Of a stretch of 18,998 nucleotides of DNA, positions 8,697-16,517 are shown in pieces. Each line of letters starts with the position of its first letter. Positions within the stretch are counted from its first letter, which is position 1. Made by a program: the position numbers and the translations under genes. The DNA is from Desulfuromonadales bacterium C00003068 (lineage in GTDB: Bacteria; Desulfobacterota; Desulfuromonadia; Desulfuromonadales; Desulfuromonadaceae): the NCBI GenBank assembly GCA_001751155.1, contig MAXR01000021.1:1-18998 (forward strand). The letters are read 5' to 3'. Under the pieces are notes generated by a model that searched no databases, was not told where the DNA came from, and was given only the letters and a program-made list of their open reading frames with translations.

Positions 8697-9284
8697 ATGA
8701 AAAAATCACTCGGTGCAAAGCCGATTGTCTATCCGACACCTGTATTCCTCGTTGGTAGTTATGATGAAAATGGTGTTGCAAACATGATGAATGCAGCTTG
8801 GGGTGGTTTGTGTAGCTCTAATCCGCCAAGTGTTGCGGTGTCAATTCGTCAAGAGCGGCATAGCTACGACAATATCATTCAGAAACAAGCCTTCACCATC
8901 AATATCCCTTCTACCAATCAAGCCAAAGTTGCCGATTATTTCGGTCTGGTTTCGGGTAAAAAATGTGACAAAGTGAAGCTCAGTGGTGTTGCCGTAGAGA
9001 GGGCTGAATTTGTTGACGCACCAATGTTAAAGGACTGTCCTCTCGTGTTGGAGTGCCGTCTTATCGCCACCCATGACCTCGGTGTCCACACCCAGTTTGT
9101 TGGTGAAATTATTGATGTAAAGATCGAGGAGGAGTGCCTCGATTCCGCTGGTCAACCTGATATACGTTTGGTTGACCCATTGTTGTTTGCGCCAGGTAAT
9201 CGTGCATATTTTGCTATAGGTGATTTTGTTGGTCAGGCGTTTGCTGTTGGTAAAGATATTGCAGCCCATAATGGATTCGAATAA
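8697..9284 (+). CDS. flavin reductase / flavoredoxin-like FMN-binding protein
   Basis: The 195-residue protein matches the flavin reductase-like (FMN-binding split barrel) family. Supporting segments are PVFLVGSYDENGVANMMNAAWGGLCSS at the N-terminus, PPSVAVSIRQERHSY, the FTINIPS strand, the LVLECRL and QFVGEIIDVKIEE strands, and LLFAPGNRAYFAIG near the end. Members bind FMN and reduce flavins with NAD(P)H or act as electron carriers (flavoredoxin) in anaerobes. Which applies here cannot be read from sequence. AAGGGGAG about 5-6 nt upstream supports the ATG at 8697. Its position 35 nt after the radical SAM gene raises the possibility that it supplies electrons to that enzyme; this is inference only. 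Confidence 0.85.
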   Translation: MKKSLGAKPIVYPTPVFLVGSYDENGVANMMNAAWGGLCSSNPPSVAVSIRQERHSYDNIIQKQAFTINIPSTNQAKVADYFGLVSGKKCDKVKLSGVAVERAEFVDAPMLKDCPLVLECRLIATHDLGVHTQFVGEIIDVKIEEECLDSAGQPDIRLVDPLLFAPGNRAYFAIGDFVGQAFAVGKDIAAHNGFE

Positions 9285-9432
9285 TTAAACCAAAATATTA
9301 TTGATCAGTGGGGTAATGGAGATGTTGTCCCCATTGATTGATTGTTATTGGGTCATATCCCTCAATTTAGGGTTGGGTTGTGACGTTTGTATCCAGCCAA
9401 CAGGTAGAGAACCAACGGAGAGGAAGCGTTCG
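9285..9432 (+). other. 148-nt leader region before the diguanylate cyclase gene
   Basis: No gene of its own is seen. The frame of the downstream cyclase stays open back to 9301 (TTG) with ATGs at 9316 and 9322, but none of these has a good ribosome-binding site. Small inverted repeats are present: TGGGG at 9309-9313 with CCCCA at 9329-9333, and CCCT/AGGG further on. I looked for the GEMM (c-di-GMP-I) riboswitch core and did not find it. Confidence 0.3.
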
Positions 9433-11346
9433 ATGTCGGAAGTAAAAAAACGGGGCATTATTAGAAAGATTGTTCGTTTACTCACGTTTGTTGACCTGCC
9501 CATTCGGCGCAAGTTTACCCTGTTTGCTGTTGGCGTTCTCTTTTGGTTTGTTTTATTGACCAGCGTTTCATTCTACGTGCTAGTAGATGTCAATATTAAA
9601 ACGGCTCAGGTGGTCGACAGCTTGCTGCCATATGAGTGGTTTGCTCAAGATACCCTGCGCAATGCCAACGAGGTCGATCACCTCATTGTCGATTTGATTC
9701 ATGCTGAGAGTGAACAGATTATTACTCTAAAAGCAGAGCGGGTTAAATCGAACCTATTAGCAATTGATTCAAGTATTGATCAGCTAGAGGCACCACGAAT
9801 GCAGTCGCCACTGCGTTTGATTTGGGATCGGTTATCAGAAGACGATTGGCTCGATCGACAGGGGAATCATGCTTATGTTGAGTTGGTAAAAGGGTCAACA
9901 GCATCATTGCTGAAAATAATCAATGAGATGACGTATCTCAAGCTCGATCAGGTTAAAAACAGTGCCGATAACAACTCTGCGATTGAGAGTCAACGTGGTC
10001 ACTTTGGTGCCATTGAAGCCGAACTCAAAAGTGCATCAGTGGAATTTTTAGAATCGATCTCTCAACAAACGAATCAATATTCGACCAGTATCACCACCAC
10101 CACTAGCTATGCTTTTTGGATGATCTTAACCGTATTAACGTTGGCCAGTGGTTTGTTGGCGGTATTTACCTTCTGGATATCTGATTCGATTGTAATGCCA
10201 GTTTCATCAATGATTACCAAAATTCATACGTTGGCAACGGGACATGTCGATCTGACCGATAAAATAGAGATCCGTTCTGAAGATGAGATCGGTGAAATGT
10301 CACAAGAGTTTAATGATCTCATGGATACCGTTCATGGTATGACGGTGTTTAAAAGCGTAATTGAAGAGGATGCCACCCTTGAAGATGTGTATTCACGCAT
10401 GGGCGAAGCATTCAGCTGCAATGTCGACATCAATCAATATTGCATTTATGAAGTCAGCGGTGATTACAAAACAATGCAAGCGGTTTATCCCGTTGCCTTG
10501 TCTGAAAAAGAACTACAGTGTCATGCTGAGATCTTGACATCCTGCGATCTCTGTCGTGCGGTTAAAACCGGCCACCCCATCTCATCCCTCGCTTATGATC
10601 GAGTATGTAAGCAATTTATTGACGATCAAACCAAGGTTCATGTTTGTGTGCCGATGATCATAGGTGGTCATGCTGGCGGGGTGGTGCAGTTTGTTTTTGA
10701 TAAAGTGGGTGAATTTGCACTGTCGCGCAATGAGATTGAACGCAAAATTGCTAAAGCCGAAGCTTATATCAAGCAGTCATTATCGGTGCTTGAAGCCAAA
10801 AGGTTGATGAACACCTTACGTGAATCCTCGTTACGCGACCCCATGACGGGGTTATTCAATCGCCGTTTTTTACAAGATCAGGCGGGGCATCTCATCGCTG
10901 GAAGTTTGCGGCGTAAAAAAGGGATTGGCTTGTTGATGTGCGATATTGATTTCTTTAAGCAGGTCAACGATCAGTATGGTCATGATGCTGGCGACGAAAT
11001 TCTCAAAGGGACTTCAAAAATCATCAGCGATAGCGTGCGTGAATCTGACGTAGTGGTTCGCTTTGGCGGTGAAGAATTTTTGGTTATTATCACTGATATC
11101 GAACCGGGCGATGCGCTGGTTGTCGCGGAGAAAATCCGAACTAGTATTGAAGAAAAAGTGTTCCTCGTTGGCCCAGAAAAAGTGAAAAAGACCATCAGTA
11201 TTGGGGTGAGTGAATTTCCTTTAGATTCCGATGGATTCTGGCAAACTATTAAGTATGCCGATGTTGCGCTGTATAATGCTAAGGACACTGGACGAAACAG
11301 GTCGATCCGCTTTGATGAGTCGATGTGGTCGGCAGATGAGTTTTAA
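9433..11346 (+). CDS. membrane diguanylate cyclase with HAMP and Cys-rich sensor region
   Basis: The product (637 residues from the ATG at 9433, supported by AGAGGAAG upstream) should make c-di-GMP from two GTP at the inner membrane. Order: TM1 about 29-51, a periplasmic sensor of about 175 residues, TM2 about 227-249, HAMP about 250-302, and a GAF-like cytoplasmic region about 310-445. The GGDEF domain follows from about 465 (DPMTGLFNRRF). The active-site motif GGEEF is intact at 545-549. The inhibitory I-site RxxD is present as RESD (536-539), five residues before it, so product feedback inhibition is expected. The GAF-like region holds seven cysteines (329, 337, 363, 371, 374, 392, 405) including a CxxC, which suggests metal, heme or redox sensing. 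Longer upstream starts (9301, 9316) are possible but less supported. Confidence 0.9.
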   Translation: MSEVKKRGIIRKIVRLLTFVDLPIRRKFTLFAVGVLFWFVLLTSVSFYVLVDVNIKTAQVVDSLLPYEWFAQDTLRNANEVDHLIVDLIHAESEQIITLKAERVKSNLLAIDSSIDQLEAPRMQSPLRLIWDRLSEDDWLDRQGNHAYVELVKGSTASLLKIINEMTYLKLDQVKNSADNNSAIESQRGHFGAIEAELKSASVEFLESISQQTNQYSTSITTTTSYAFWMILTVLTLASGLLAVFTFWISDSIVMPVSSMITKIHTLATGHVDLTDKIEIRSEDEIGEMSQEFNDLMDTVHGMTVFKSVIEEDATLEDVYSRMGEAFSCNVDINQYCIYEVSGDYKTMQAVYPVALSEKELQCHAEILTSCDLCRAVKTGHPISSLAYDRVCKQFIDDQTKVHVCVPMIIGGHAGGVVQFVFDKVGEFALSRNEIERKIAKAEAYIKQSLSVLEAKRLMNTLRESSLRDPMTGLFNRRFLQDQAGHLIAGSLRRKKGIGLLMCDIDFFKQVNDQYGHDAGDEILKGTSKIISDSVRESDVVVRFGGEEFLVIITDIEPGDALVVAEKIRTSIEEKVFLVGPEKVKKTISIGVSEFPLDSDGFWQTIKYADVALYNAKDTGRNRSIRFDESMWSADEF

Positions 11347-11372
11347 ACTGTAAAAGAGTTTGTTAAATAAGA

Positions 11373-11404
11373 AGCCCCGCCCAGATCACTGGGTGGGGCT
11401 TTTT
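11373..11404. terminator. bidirectional intrinsic terminator between convergent genes
   Basis: AGCCCCGCCCAG (11373-11384) pairs with CTGGGTGGGGCT (11389-11400) over 12 bp with one G-U, around an ATCA loop. It is followed by TTTTC on the + strand. On the minus strand the stem is followed by TTCTTATTT, so the same hairpin can end both the cyclase transcript and the selA-selB-selD transcript. Confidence 0.88.
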
Positions 11405-11438
11405 CAGTTGATGTGTTAAATCATGTTGTAGATGTTCG

Positions 11439-12479
11439 TTAAATGAGTTGCATCGTTCCTGCGGGGCCGTGATCGACCTCACCAATGATAAACGCTTGAT
11501 CACCCGCTTCTTGAAGTGCATTAAGCAGTTGATCCAGACGTTGCGCGGGAACTGAGATTAATAGGCCGCCCGATGTTTGTGGGTCACATAGCAGGTCGAT
11601 AACGTGCTGTTGTTGCCCCTCTTCGCCACTGACGCGAGGTATGTAGTGACGGTGGTTACGGAAGCGACCCTCTGGAACAAGGCCGTTCTCAGCCATATCG
11701 ATAGCATGGGGGTAGTCAGGCAAGCTGTCACCATGAATCGTGAGGCGCACTTGACTGGCATCGGCCATCTCTAAGGCGTGGCCGATCAATCCGAATCCGG
11801 TGATGTCGGTGCAGGCCGAAACACCAACTTTCAACATCGCTTCGGAGGCGTAGCGGTTGAGACGCTCCATCCCTTTTAGGGCGACATCAATCTGTTGCTC
11901 ATTTAAAACCTTAGCCTTCAGCGACGTGGTTAATAGCCCGGTGCCGAGAGGTTTGGTGAGTACGAGTAGGTCACCTGGTTGGCAGCCGAGGGTGGTGATC
12001 ATTCGGTCAGGGTGTGCCGTTCCAGTGATGGCGAGGCCGAATTTTGGCTCTTCATCTTCAATAGAGTGGCCACCAACAACTGTGGCCCCAGCTTCATGAA
12101 CCTTATTGGTGCTACCACATAAAATTTGGGTTAAAATATCGATGTCCAGACAATTGGGGAAGCCGACCATATTCATAGCGGTGATCGGCTTGCCACCCAT
12201 CGCATAGACATCAGAAAGGGCGTTGGATGCTGCTATTGCGCCAAATAGATACGGGTCATCAACCACTGGGGTAAAGAAGTCAATGGACTGCAGTAGTACC
12301 AATTCTGGCGTAATTTGATAGATCCCCGCGTCGGCGCACGGGATGTCGCGTGACAGGAGGTTAGGGTCATCATTTTGCGGTAGCTGGCACAGAACCTGTG
12401 CCAAGGTCTCAGGACCAAGTTTAGCCGCTCATCCAGCACTACGGGCCAGTTGGGTCAGGGTGATTTTTTCAGTACTCAC
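11439..12479 (-). CDS. selD: selenophosphate synthetase SelD, selenocysteine-containing (in-frame TGA)
   Basis: SelD makes selenophosphate from selenide and ATP, the selenium donor for Sec-tRNA. The true start is GTG at 12479, with AAGGA seven bases upstream, giving 346 residues. Codon 17 is TGA (12431-12429), in the context RSAG-U-AAKLGP. This aligns without gaps to E. coli residues 14-23, placing Sec at catalytic Cys17 and Lys at essential Lys20; Cys19 is Ala here. After the TGA the frame runs intact with SelD motifs DFFTPVVDDPYLFGAIAASNALSDVYAMGG, GGHSIEDEEPKFGLAITG, TDITGFGLIGHALEM and CDPQTSGG. Without Sec decoding, the gene would appear to begin at a TTG (12404) and lack its active site. 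An in-frame ATG at 12494 has no ribosome-binding site. It is the third gene of selA-selB-selD. Confidence 0.95.
12386..12402 (-). promoter_or_regulatory. candidate bacterial SECIS element in selD
   Basis: On the minus strand GGCACAG-GTT-CTGTGCC forms a perfect 7-bp stem with a GUU loop, extendable by a U-A and a U-G pair at the base. The loop begins 33 nt after the UGA and its first base is G. As I recall the bacterial SECIS model, the apical loop is 3-14 nt long, starts about 16-37 nt after UGA, and has a G among its first two bases. This hairpin meets all three. It is the likely binding site of the SelB winged-helix domains and lies inside the coding sequence. Confidence 0.75.
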
Positions 12480-12540
12480 GGAGTGTTCCTTCATAATTAT
12501 TGAAATGATATTTTACGTTGTAGATTCGTTGACTTGTTGG

Positions 12541-14451
12541 CTATTGCGCTGAACTTGGTAGTTTCCACGCTTCGCGGGCATCGCCCTTACGCATGGTGTA
12601 TTTTAAGGTATCAAAATACTCAAGCAGCGCCTGTACGGGTTTGCGAGCGCTGCCAATTAAATCACGATATTGCGCTAATGTCAGGCTCTGTTGCTTAGCA
12701 AAGTGATCAATTAATTGTTGTAGTGCGTGTTGATAGCAGCTGCGATGGAAAAATGTTTCCTCGTTAAGCTTGATCAGGATGTTGTTGAAGAACAGATAGC
12801 CGAGGCAATCTTCAATGGTCTTATCGTCAAGGCCAAGTGGTTCGAGCATTTCGCGGCGACCCTTCGCCACCACTCCAGCCTTGCGGTAGTTGACCTCAAT
12901 TTTATCAAGAATCAGTTGCTGTTCAGCTGTGGGTTGAGGGACATAGCCCTCGACTTGCACCCATTCTCCTGCGCGTTGCAGCGCGGTATTGGCAAGCAGT
13001 TGATCGAAGGCTTTGCCGCTTAAGCGTTTCAATAACTTGGCTTTCAGGGTAGCGTGGGGCATGCCCGGCAGTAACGGATTTTGTTGATGGAATTCAGCAA
13101 CACTTTCCAACAACCGTTCACTAAAGCTACGCATCACAGGCGCGGGCAACCACTGGTCGGCCAGTAAGCACACCTGTTTTTGTTGTTCGAGATCTTTCAG
13201 GTGATTGGTGATTTTTTCCCGTCCCATCCCTGATATCTGTTCAAGGTCCTTGATTCGCGCACATTGTAACTCGGTAAGCTTTTGCAATAGAAACGACCCT
13301 TCACCCGATTCAAGTTCCTCAAGTTGCTTGATCACTTCATCGCGAAAGCGTTTGTGCTTCACTGGTGCCGGGTCAACCACAATACCGCCGCCGATGGTAA
13401 ACATCGGTGAGTATGAACGGATAATGAATCGGTCTTGACGGTGAGCAACAAGGGGCCGGTCGAGATGGATCTGTACCAATGCCGTTTCGCCCGCTTCCAT
13501 CTGATCGCGATCGAGGAGGGCAATCAGGCCGACAACACGAGCGGTGCCCAAGTAGAAATGGACGGGGTCACGGAATTTTATCGTCCGTGGGGCATCGGCC
13601 AGTAAAGTAAGTCGGGCATCGATACGATTGGTTTGTTCAAAAATCGCTGGGGTGCCAATCACGCTGCCCCGTTGCAGGATGCTTCGCTCCAATCCTGCAA
13701 GGTTGAGAGCCACCCGTTGGCCGCAATAGGCCACCTGTTGTTTCTTGCCGTGGACCTGAATGTCACGAATCCGAACTTTTTCACCTGGTGGTAAAACTTC
13801 GACACTTTCACCGACATGGGCACTTCCTGTTAGCAAGGTGCCTGTCACCACAGTGCCAAAACCAGCAACGGAAAAATGGCGGTCAATGGGCAGGCGCATC
13901 GGGCCATCAGAATCGCGTTGAGGGATTTTGCTGCTCACCTCAACAATGGTTTGAATCAGTTCTGGAATCCCTTGACCTGTTATCGATGAAACGCGACAAA
14001 AGGGCGCATCTTTCAAAAAAGTTGTCGCAACCTCTTCTCTAATCTCCTCTTCAACTACATCGGCCCACTCTTCATCGGCAAGGTCGACTTTGGTCATAAC
14101 GACGATGCCTCGTGGAATTTGCAGCAGATTGAGAATTTGCAGATGTTCGTGGGTTTGCGGCATCACCCCTTCATTGCAGTCGACAACAAGGAGAACGAGA
14201 TCGATACCGCCGACACCAGCAAGCATGTTGTTGATGAACTTTTCGTGACCCGGAACATCGATAACGCCAGCTTGGTCGCCATTCGGCAATTCGAATGAGG
14301 CAAAGCCGAGATCAATTGAGATTCCCCGTTGTTGCTCCTCTTTCAGGCGATCTGTTTTTGCTCCCGTTAGAGCTTGAATGAGAGCTGTTTTTCCGTGATC
14401 AACGTGGCCGGCAGTGCCGATGATGATGTTTTTTGTCCGAGATGTTGACAT
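12541..14451 (-). CDS. selB: selenocysteine-specific elongation factor SelB
   Basis: SelB is the GTPase that brings Sec-tRNA(Sec) to the ribosome at UGA codons marked by a SECIS hairpin. The 636-residue protein has G1 GHVDHGKT at 15-22, the SelB-type switch RGISIDLGFA at about 42-51, DVPGHE at 65-70 and MTKVD (G4). Two EF-Tu-like beta-barrel domains follow (RHFSVAGFGTVVTGTLLTG; DRFIIRSYSPMFTIGGGIVVDP). The C-terminal half contains the winged-helix repeats that bind SECIS RNA, ending in ALLEYFDTLKYTMRKGDAREAW. The start codon is two bases after the selA stop and has no clear Shine-Dalgarno, so translation is probably coupled to selA. E. coli SelB is 614 residues. Confidence 0.96.
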   Translation of the reverse strand: MSTSRTKNIIIGTAGHVDHGKTALIQALTGAKTDRLKEEQQRGISIDLGFASFELPNGDQAGVIDVPGHEKFINNMLAGVGGIDLVLLVVDCNEGVMPQTHEHLQILNLLQIPRGIVVMTKVDLADEEWADVVEEEIREEVATTFLKDAPFCRVSSITGQGIPELIQTIVEVSSKIPQRDSDGPMRLPIDRHFSVAGFGTVVTGTLLTGSAHVGESVEVLPPGEKVRIRDIQVHGKKQQVAYCGQRVALNLAGLERSILQRGSVIGTPAIFEQTNRIDARLTLLADAPRTIKFRDPVHFYLGTARVVGLIALLDRDQMEAGETALVQIHLDRPLVAHRQDRFIIRSYSPMFTIGGGIVVDPAPVKHKRFRDEVIKQLEELESGEGSFLLQKLTELQCARIKDLEQISGMGREKITNHLKDLEQQKQVCLLADQWLPAPVMRSFSERLLESVAEFHQQNPLLPGMPHATLKAKLLKRLSGKAFDQLLANTALQRAGEWVQVEGYVPQPTAEQQLILDKIEVNYRKAGVVAKGRREMLEPLGLDDKTIEDCLGYLFFNNILIKLNEETFFHRSCYQHALQQLIDHFAKQQSLTLAQYRDLIGSARKPVQALLEYFDTLKYTMRKGDAREAWKLPSSAQ

Positions 14452-14453
14452 GG

Positions 14454-15875
14454 TTAGTTACTTTTCTGTTGAAGACTACTGACAAGGGTCTCGATCACTG
14501 TGGCCTCCTGATTCGCTAGCACTGTGCGTAAGTTGATGATGACGCGGTCGTCTTGAATCCGTGCTACCACCGCTTGCTCTGCACTGCGTAAGCGGTTGGT
14601 AAGTTGATCAGGGGTGAGGTGTAGCGGCGTTAACGCCACAGCGGCCCCGGGGAGGTTAGTGATAGGTAGCGCACCACCGCCAACACATGAATCTTCACGA
14701 ATTATTTCCACCGTGCAGGTTTGTGTTACCTGTTGCTGAAGTTGCTCTTTAAAGGTTTGGCTTCGTTGTTCGAGGCATTCAACAGACATGTTGAGCATTC
14801 GTAGCACGGGGATTTCATCAAGAGCCTGTTGTTCATCGAGGTAGTGGCTAAGGGTTGTCTCAAGTGCTGCTAGTGTCAGCTTGTCGATCCGTAATGCCCG
14901 GGCCAGAGGGTGATTACGTATTTTGTCTATCGCCCATTTCTTCCCCACAATGAGTCCCGCTTGAGGCCCGCCCAAGAGTTTATCGCCGCTAAAGGTCAAT
15001 ACGTCAATTCCTGCCGCCACCCCCTCTTTAACCGTTGGTTCTTTGGGGAGACCATAAGGGGAGAGGTCGAAAAGCATTCCACTGCCAAGATCTTCCATGA
15101 CAGGGATTTTATGCTGCTTGCCTAAGGCCACCATATCAGCCGCAGGAACGGAATCGGTGAAACCAACAATTCGATAGTTGCTGGTATGTATTTTCAATAG
15201 CAATCCTGTGTTGTCGTTGATCGCCGTTTCATAATCGCCTAGGTGGGTTTTGTTGGTTGTGCCCACTTCACGCAGAAGGACGCCACCGGCTTCCATCACG
15301 TCAGGGATGCGGAATGCCCCACCAATTTCAACCAGTTCGCCACGGGAAACAATGGCTTCATCACCTTGTGCTAGAGCTGTTAACGCCAGCAAGACCGCGC
15401 CAGCATTATTATTGACAACGGCAGCCGCCTCTGCACCAGTAAGGCGGCAGAGTAGTGTGTCGATATGGCTGTAACGGTGACCGCGTTTACCCGTTTTGAG
15501 ATTAAGCTCTAAGTTTGAGTACGATCTGGCGACGGTGTTTATCGATTGTAGCGCGGCTTCACTTAGTGGCGCGCGGCCGAGGTTGGTGTGCAGCAGGGTT
15601 CCTGTTGCGTTGATCACTTCACGCAGTGAGGGGTGTGCTTTTGCTGCCAAGCGTTGGCTGGCATCCGCAACAATCGAAGCCACCATGTCATCCTGTGGCG
15701 AATCTCCCTGTAGAATCTGTTTTCGACATGCATCGACGGCTTCTTGCGCAGCTTCCACTTTTAAGCAATGGGGACCAGAGGCCGCCGCAAGTTGTGGCTT
15801 GAGAAGAAGGCTGTCGATCGAAGGGAGTTTTTTGAGGTCATCAATTGATTTGTTCATGGAATATTTTGTCGCCAT
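14454..15875 (-). CDS. selA: L-seryl-tRNA(Sec) selenium transferase SelA
   Basis: SelA is a PLP enzyme, a large ring-shaped oligomer in known members. It converts Ser-tRNA(Sec) to Sec-tRNA(Sec) using selenophosphate. The 473-residue protein has the family N-terminal LPSIDSLL, the REVINATGTLLHTNLGRAPLS segment, and VNNNAGAVLLALTALAQG. The PLP lysine is in FSGDKLLGGPQAG at about K299 (E. coli K295). GGGALPITNLPG and the RTVLANQEATVIETL end are also typical. No good Shine-Dalgarno precedes the ATG at 15875 or the second ATG at residue 7, so the exact start is uncertain. It is the first gene of selA-selB-selD and is divergent from the DUF1566 gene across about 100 nt. A TACTAT hexamer upstream on the minus strand may be a -10 element, weakly supported. 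Confidence 0.96.
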   Translation of the reverse strand: MATKYSMNKSIDDLKKLPSIDSLLLKPQLAAASGPHCLKVEAAQEAVDACRKQILQGDSPQDDMVASIVADASQRLAAKAHPSLREVINATGTLLHTNLGRAPLSEAALQSINTVARSYSNLELNLKTGKRGHRYSHIDTLLCRLTGAEAAAVVNNNAGAVLLALTALAQGDEAIVSRGELVEIGGAFRIPDVMEAGGVLLREVGTTNKTHLGDYETAINDNTGLLLKIHTSNYRIVGFTDSVPAADMVALGKQHKIPVMEDLGSGMLFDLSPYGLPKEPTVKEGVAAGIDVLTFSGDKLLGGPQAGLIVGKKWAIDKIRNHPLARALRIDKLTLAALETTLSHYLDEQQALDEIPVLRMLNMSVECLEQRSQTFKEQLQQQVTQTCTVEIIREDSCVGGGALPITNLPGAAVALTPLHLTPDQLTNRLRSAEQAVVARIQDDRVIINLRTVLANQEATVIETLVSSLQQKSN

Positions 15876-15976
15876 TGATAGGGTTGACAGGGTTTAATGT
15901 TTGAAAGTGTCAGTGGTGGCAATATTGTTGCATTTAAGAAGATGAATAGTACCATATCTTTGACAGAGGCAACAAG
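15876..15976. promoter_or_regulatory. divergent promoter region between selA and the DUF1566 gene
   Basis: This 101-nt gap must hold the start signals for both flanking genes. On the minus strand TTGTTG and TACTAT are 18 nt apart, a plausible sigma-70 promoter for selA. On the plus strand TTGACA occurs at 15884-15889, but no matching -10 lies at the right distance. I looked for a tRNA-Sec cloverleaf here and found none. Confidence 0.35.
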
Positions 15977-16453
15977 ATGCATAACAGTGGTTTGACGAAG
16001 AATAAGAGAATCGTACTCTATTTAGTTGGCGCATTGCTCGTCCTTGCGGTAGGTGTCGGGGTGTTTTTTTTCTATGTGCCTTCTAGCGAAGCAACAAAAT
16101 CCTCGCTACAGTGGGAACAGCGCGAGGTTGAGTTTTGGCAAATACAGACATTTGATCGTCGTTTCTGGCACAAGGATGCCAAGAAATATTGCCAACAACT
16201 GGAGCTTTCTAATCACTACGACTGGCGGTTGCCAACATTGCCAGAGTTGGAAAGTCTGTTAGAAATATCGGGCGGTCGACGGAAAAATACCGCTCGTGTT
16301 GAACGGGCTATTTACTGGACCTCTACGCCTTTTGACGGAGATCGTCGACGCTATTGGGCGTTGTCCTTTTTAAGCGATCAATCTGCAGCGATGGAGGTGC
16401 ATAATTATAACGATGTTGTTTGTGTTCGCACTATTAATAAAAAAGTGTTATGA
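15977..16453 (+). CDS. single-pass membrane protein with DUF1566 (Lcl_C) domain
   Basis: The 158-residue product has a short basic N-terminus, one hydrophobic segment at about 12-33 (signal anchor), then a periplasmic-side domain. The domain reads KKYCQQLELSNHYDWRLPTLPELESLLE and ends YWTSTPF...YWALSF...VVCVRTI. This is the recognisable pattern of DUF1566/Lcl_C: a WRLPT-x-x-EL segment, then YW(S/T)ST, then the closing CVR. The biochemical role of the domain is not known to me; it often occurs in secreted or surface proteins. AGAGG eight bases upstream supports the start. The gene is followed after 64 nt by a c-di-GMP signalling gene in the same direction, so co-transcription is possible. Confidence 0.75.
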   Translation: MHNSGLTKNKRIVLYLVGALLVLAVGVGVFFFYVPSSEATKSSLQWEQREVEFWQIQTFDRRFWHKDAKKYCQQLELSNHYDWRLPTLPELESLLEISGGRRKNTARVERAIYWTSTPFDGDRRRYWALSFLSDQSAAMEVHNYNDVVCVRTINKKVL

Positions 16454-16517
16454 ATATTTCAATCACATTGTATTAATATATGTTATGAGCTGCTGTTGCA
16501 GATTGAAAGTTTGATGA

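Noticed and set aside
9301..9432. TTG at 9301 as the start of the diguanylate cyclase
   Set aside because: No ribosome-binding site; the ATG at 9433 has AGAGGAAG at good spacing and leads directly into the basic N-terminus and TM1.
9285..9432. GEMM (c-di-GMP) riboswitch before the cyclase gene
   Set aside because: The conserved core and tetraloop-receptor elements are not recognisable here.
12405..12416. GGTC-CTGA-GACC hairpin right after the selD TGA as the SECIS element
   Set aside because: The stem is only 4 bp and its loop lacks a G in the first two positions; the 7-bp hairpin at 12386-12402 fits the bacterial SECIS pattern better. It may still stack below it.
12429..12431. In-frame TGA in selD as a nonsense mutation (pseudogene)
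   Set aside because: The TGA falls exactly on the Cys/Sec catalytic position, the frame is intact on both sides with a good ribosome-binding site upstream, selA and selB are adjacent, and a SECIS-like hairpin follows.
15876..15976. selC (tRNA-Sec) in the gap next to selA
   Set aside because: No acceptor stem, long variable arm or TTC loop could be found on either strand; the gap is barely the size of a tRNA-Sec and shows promoter-like sequence instead.
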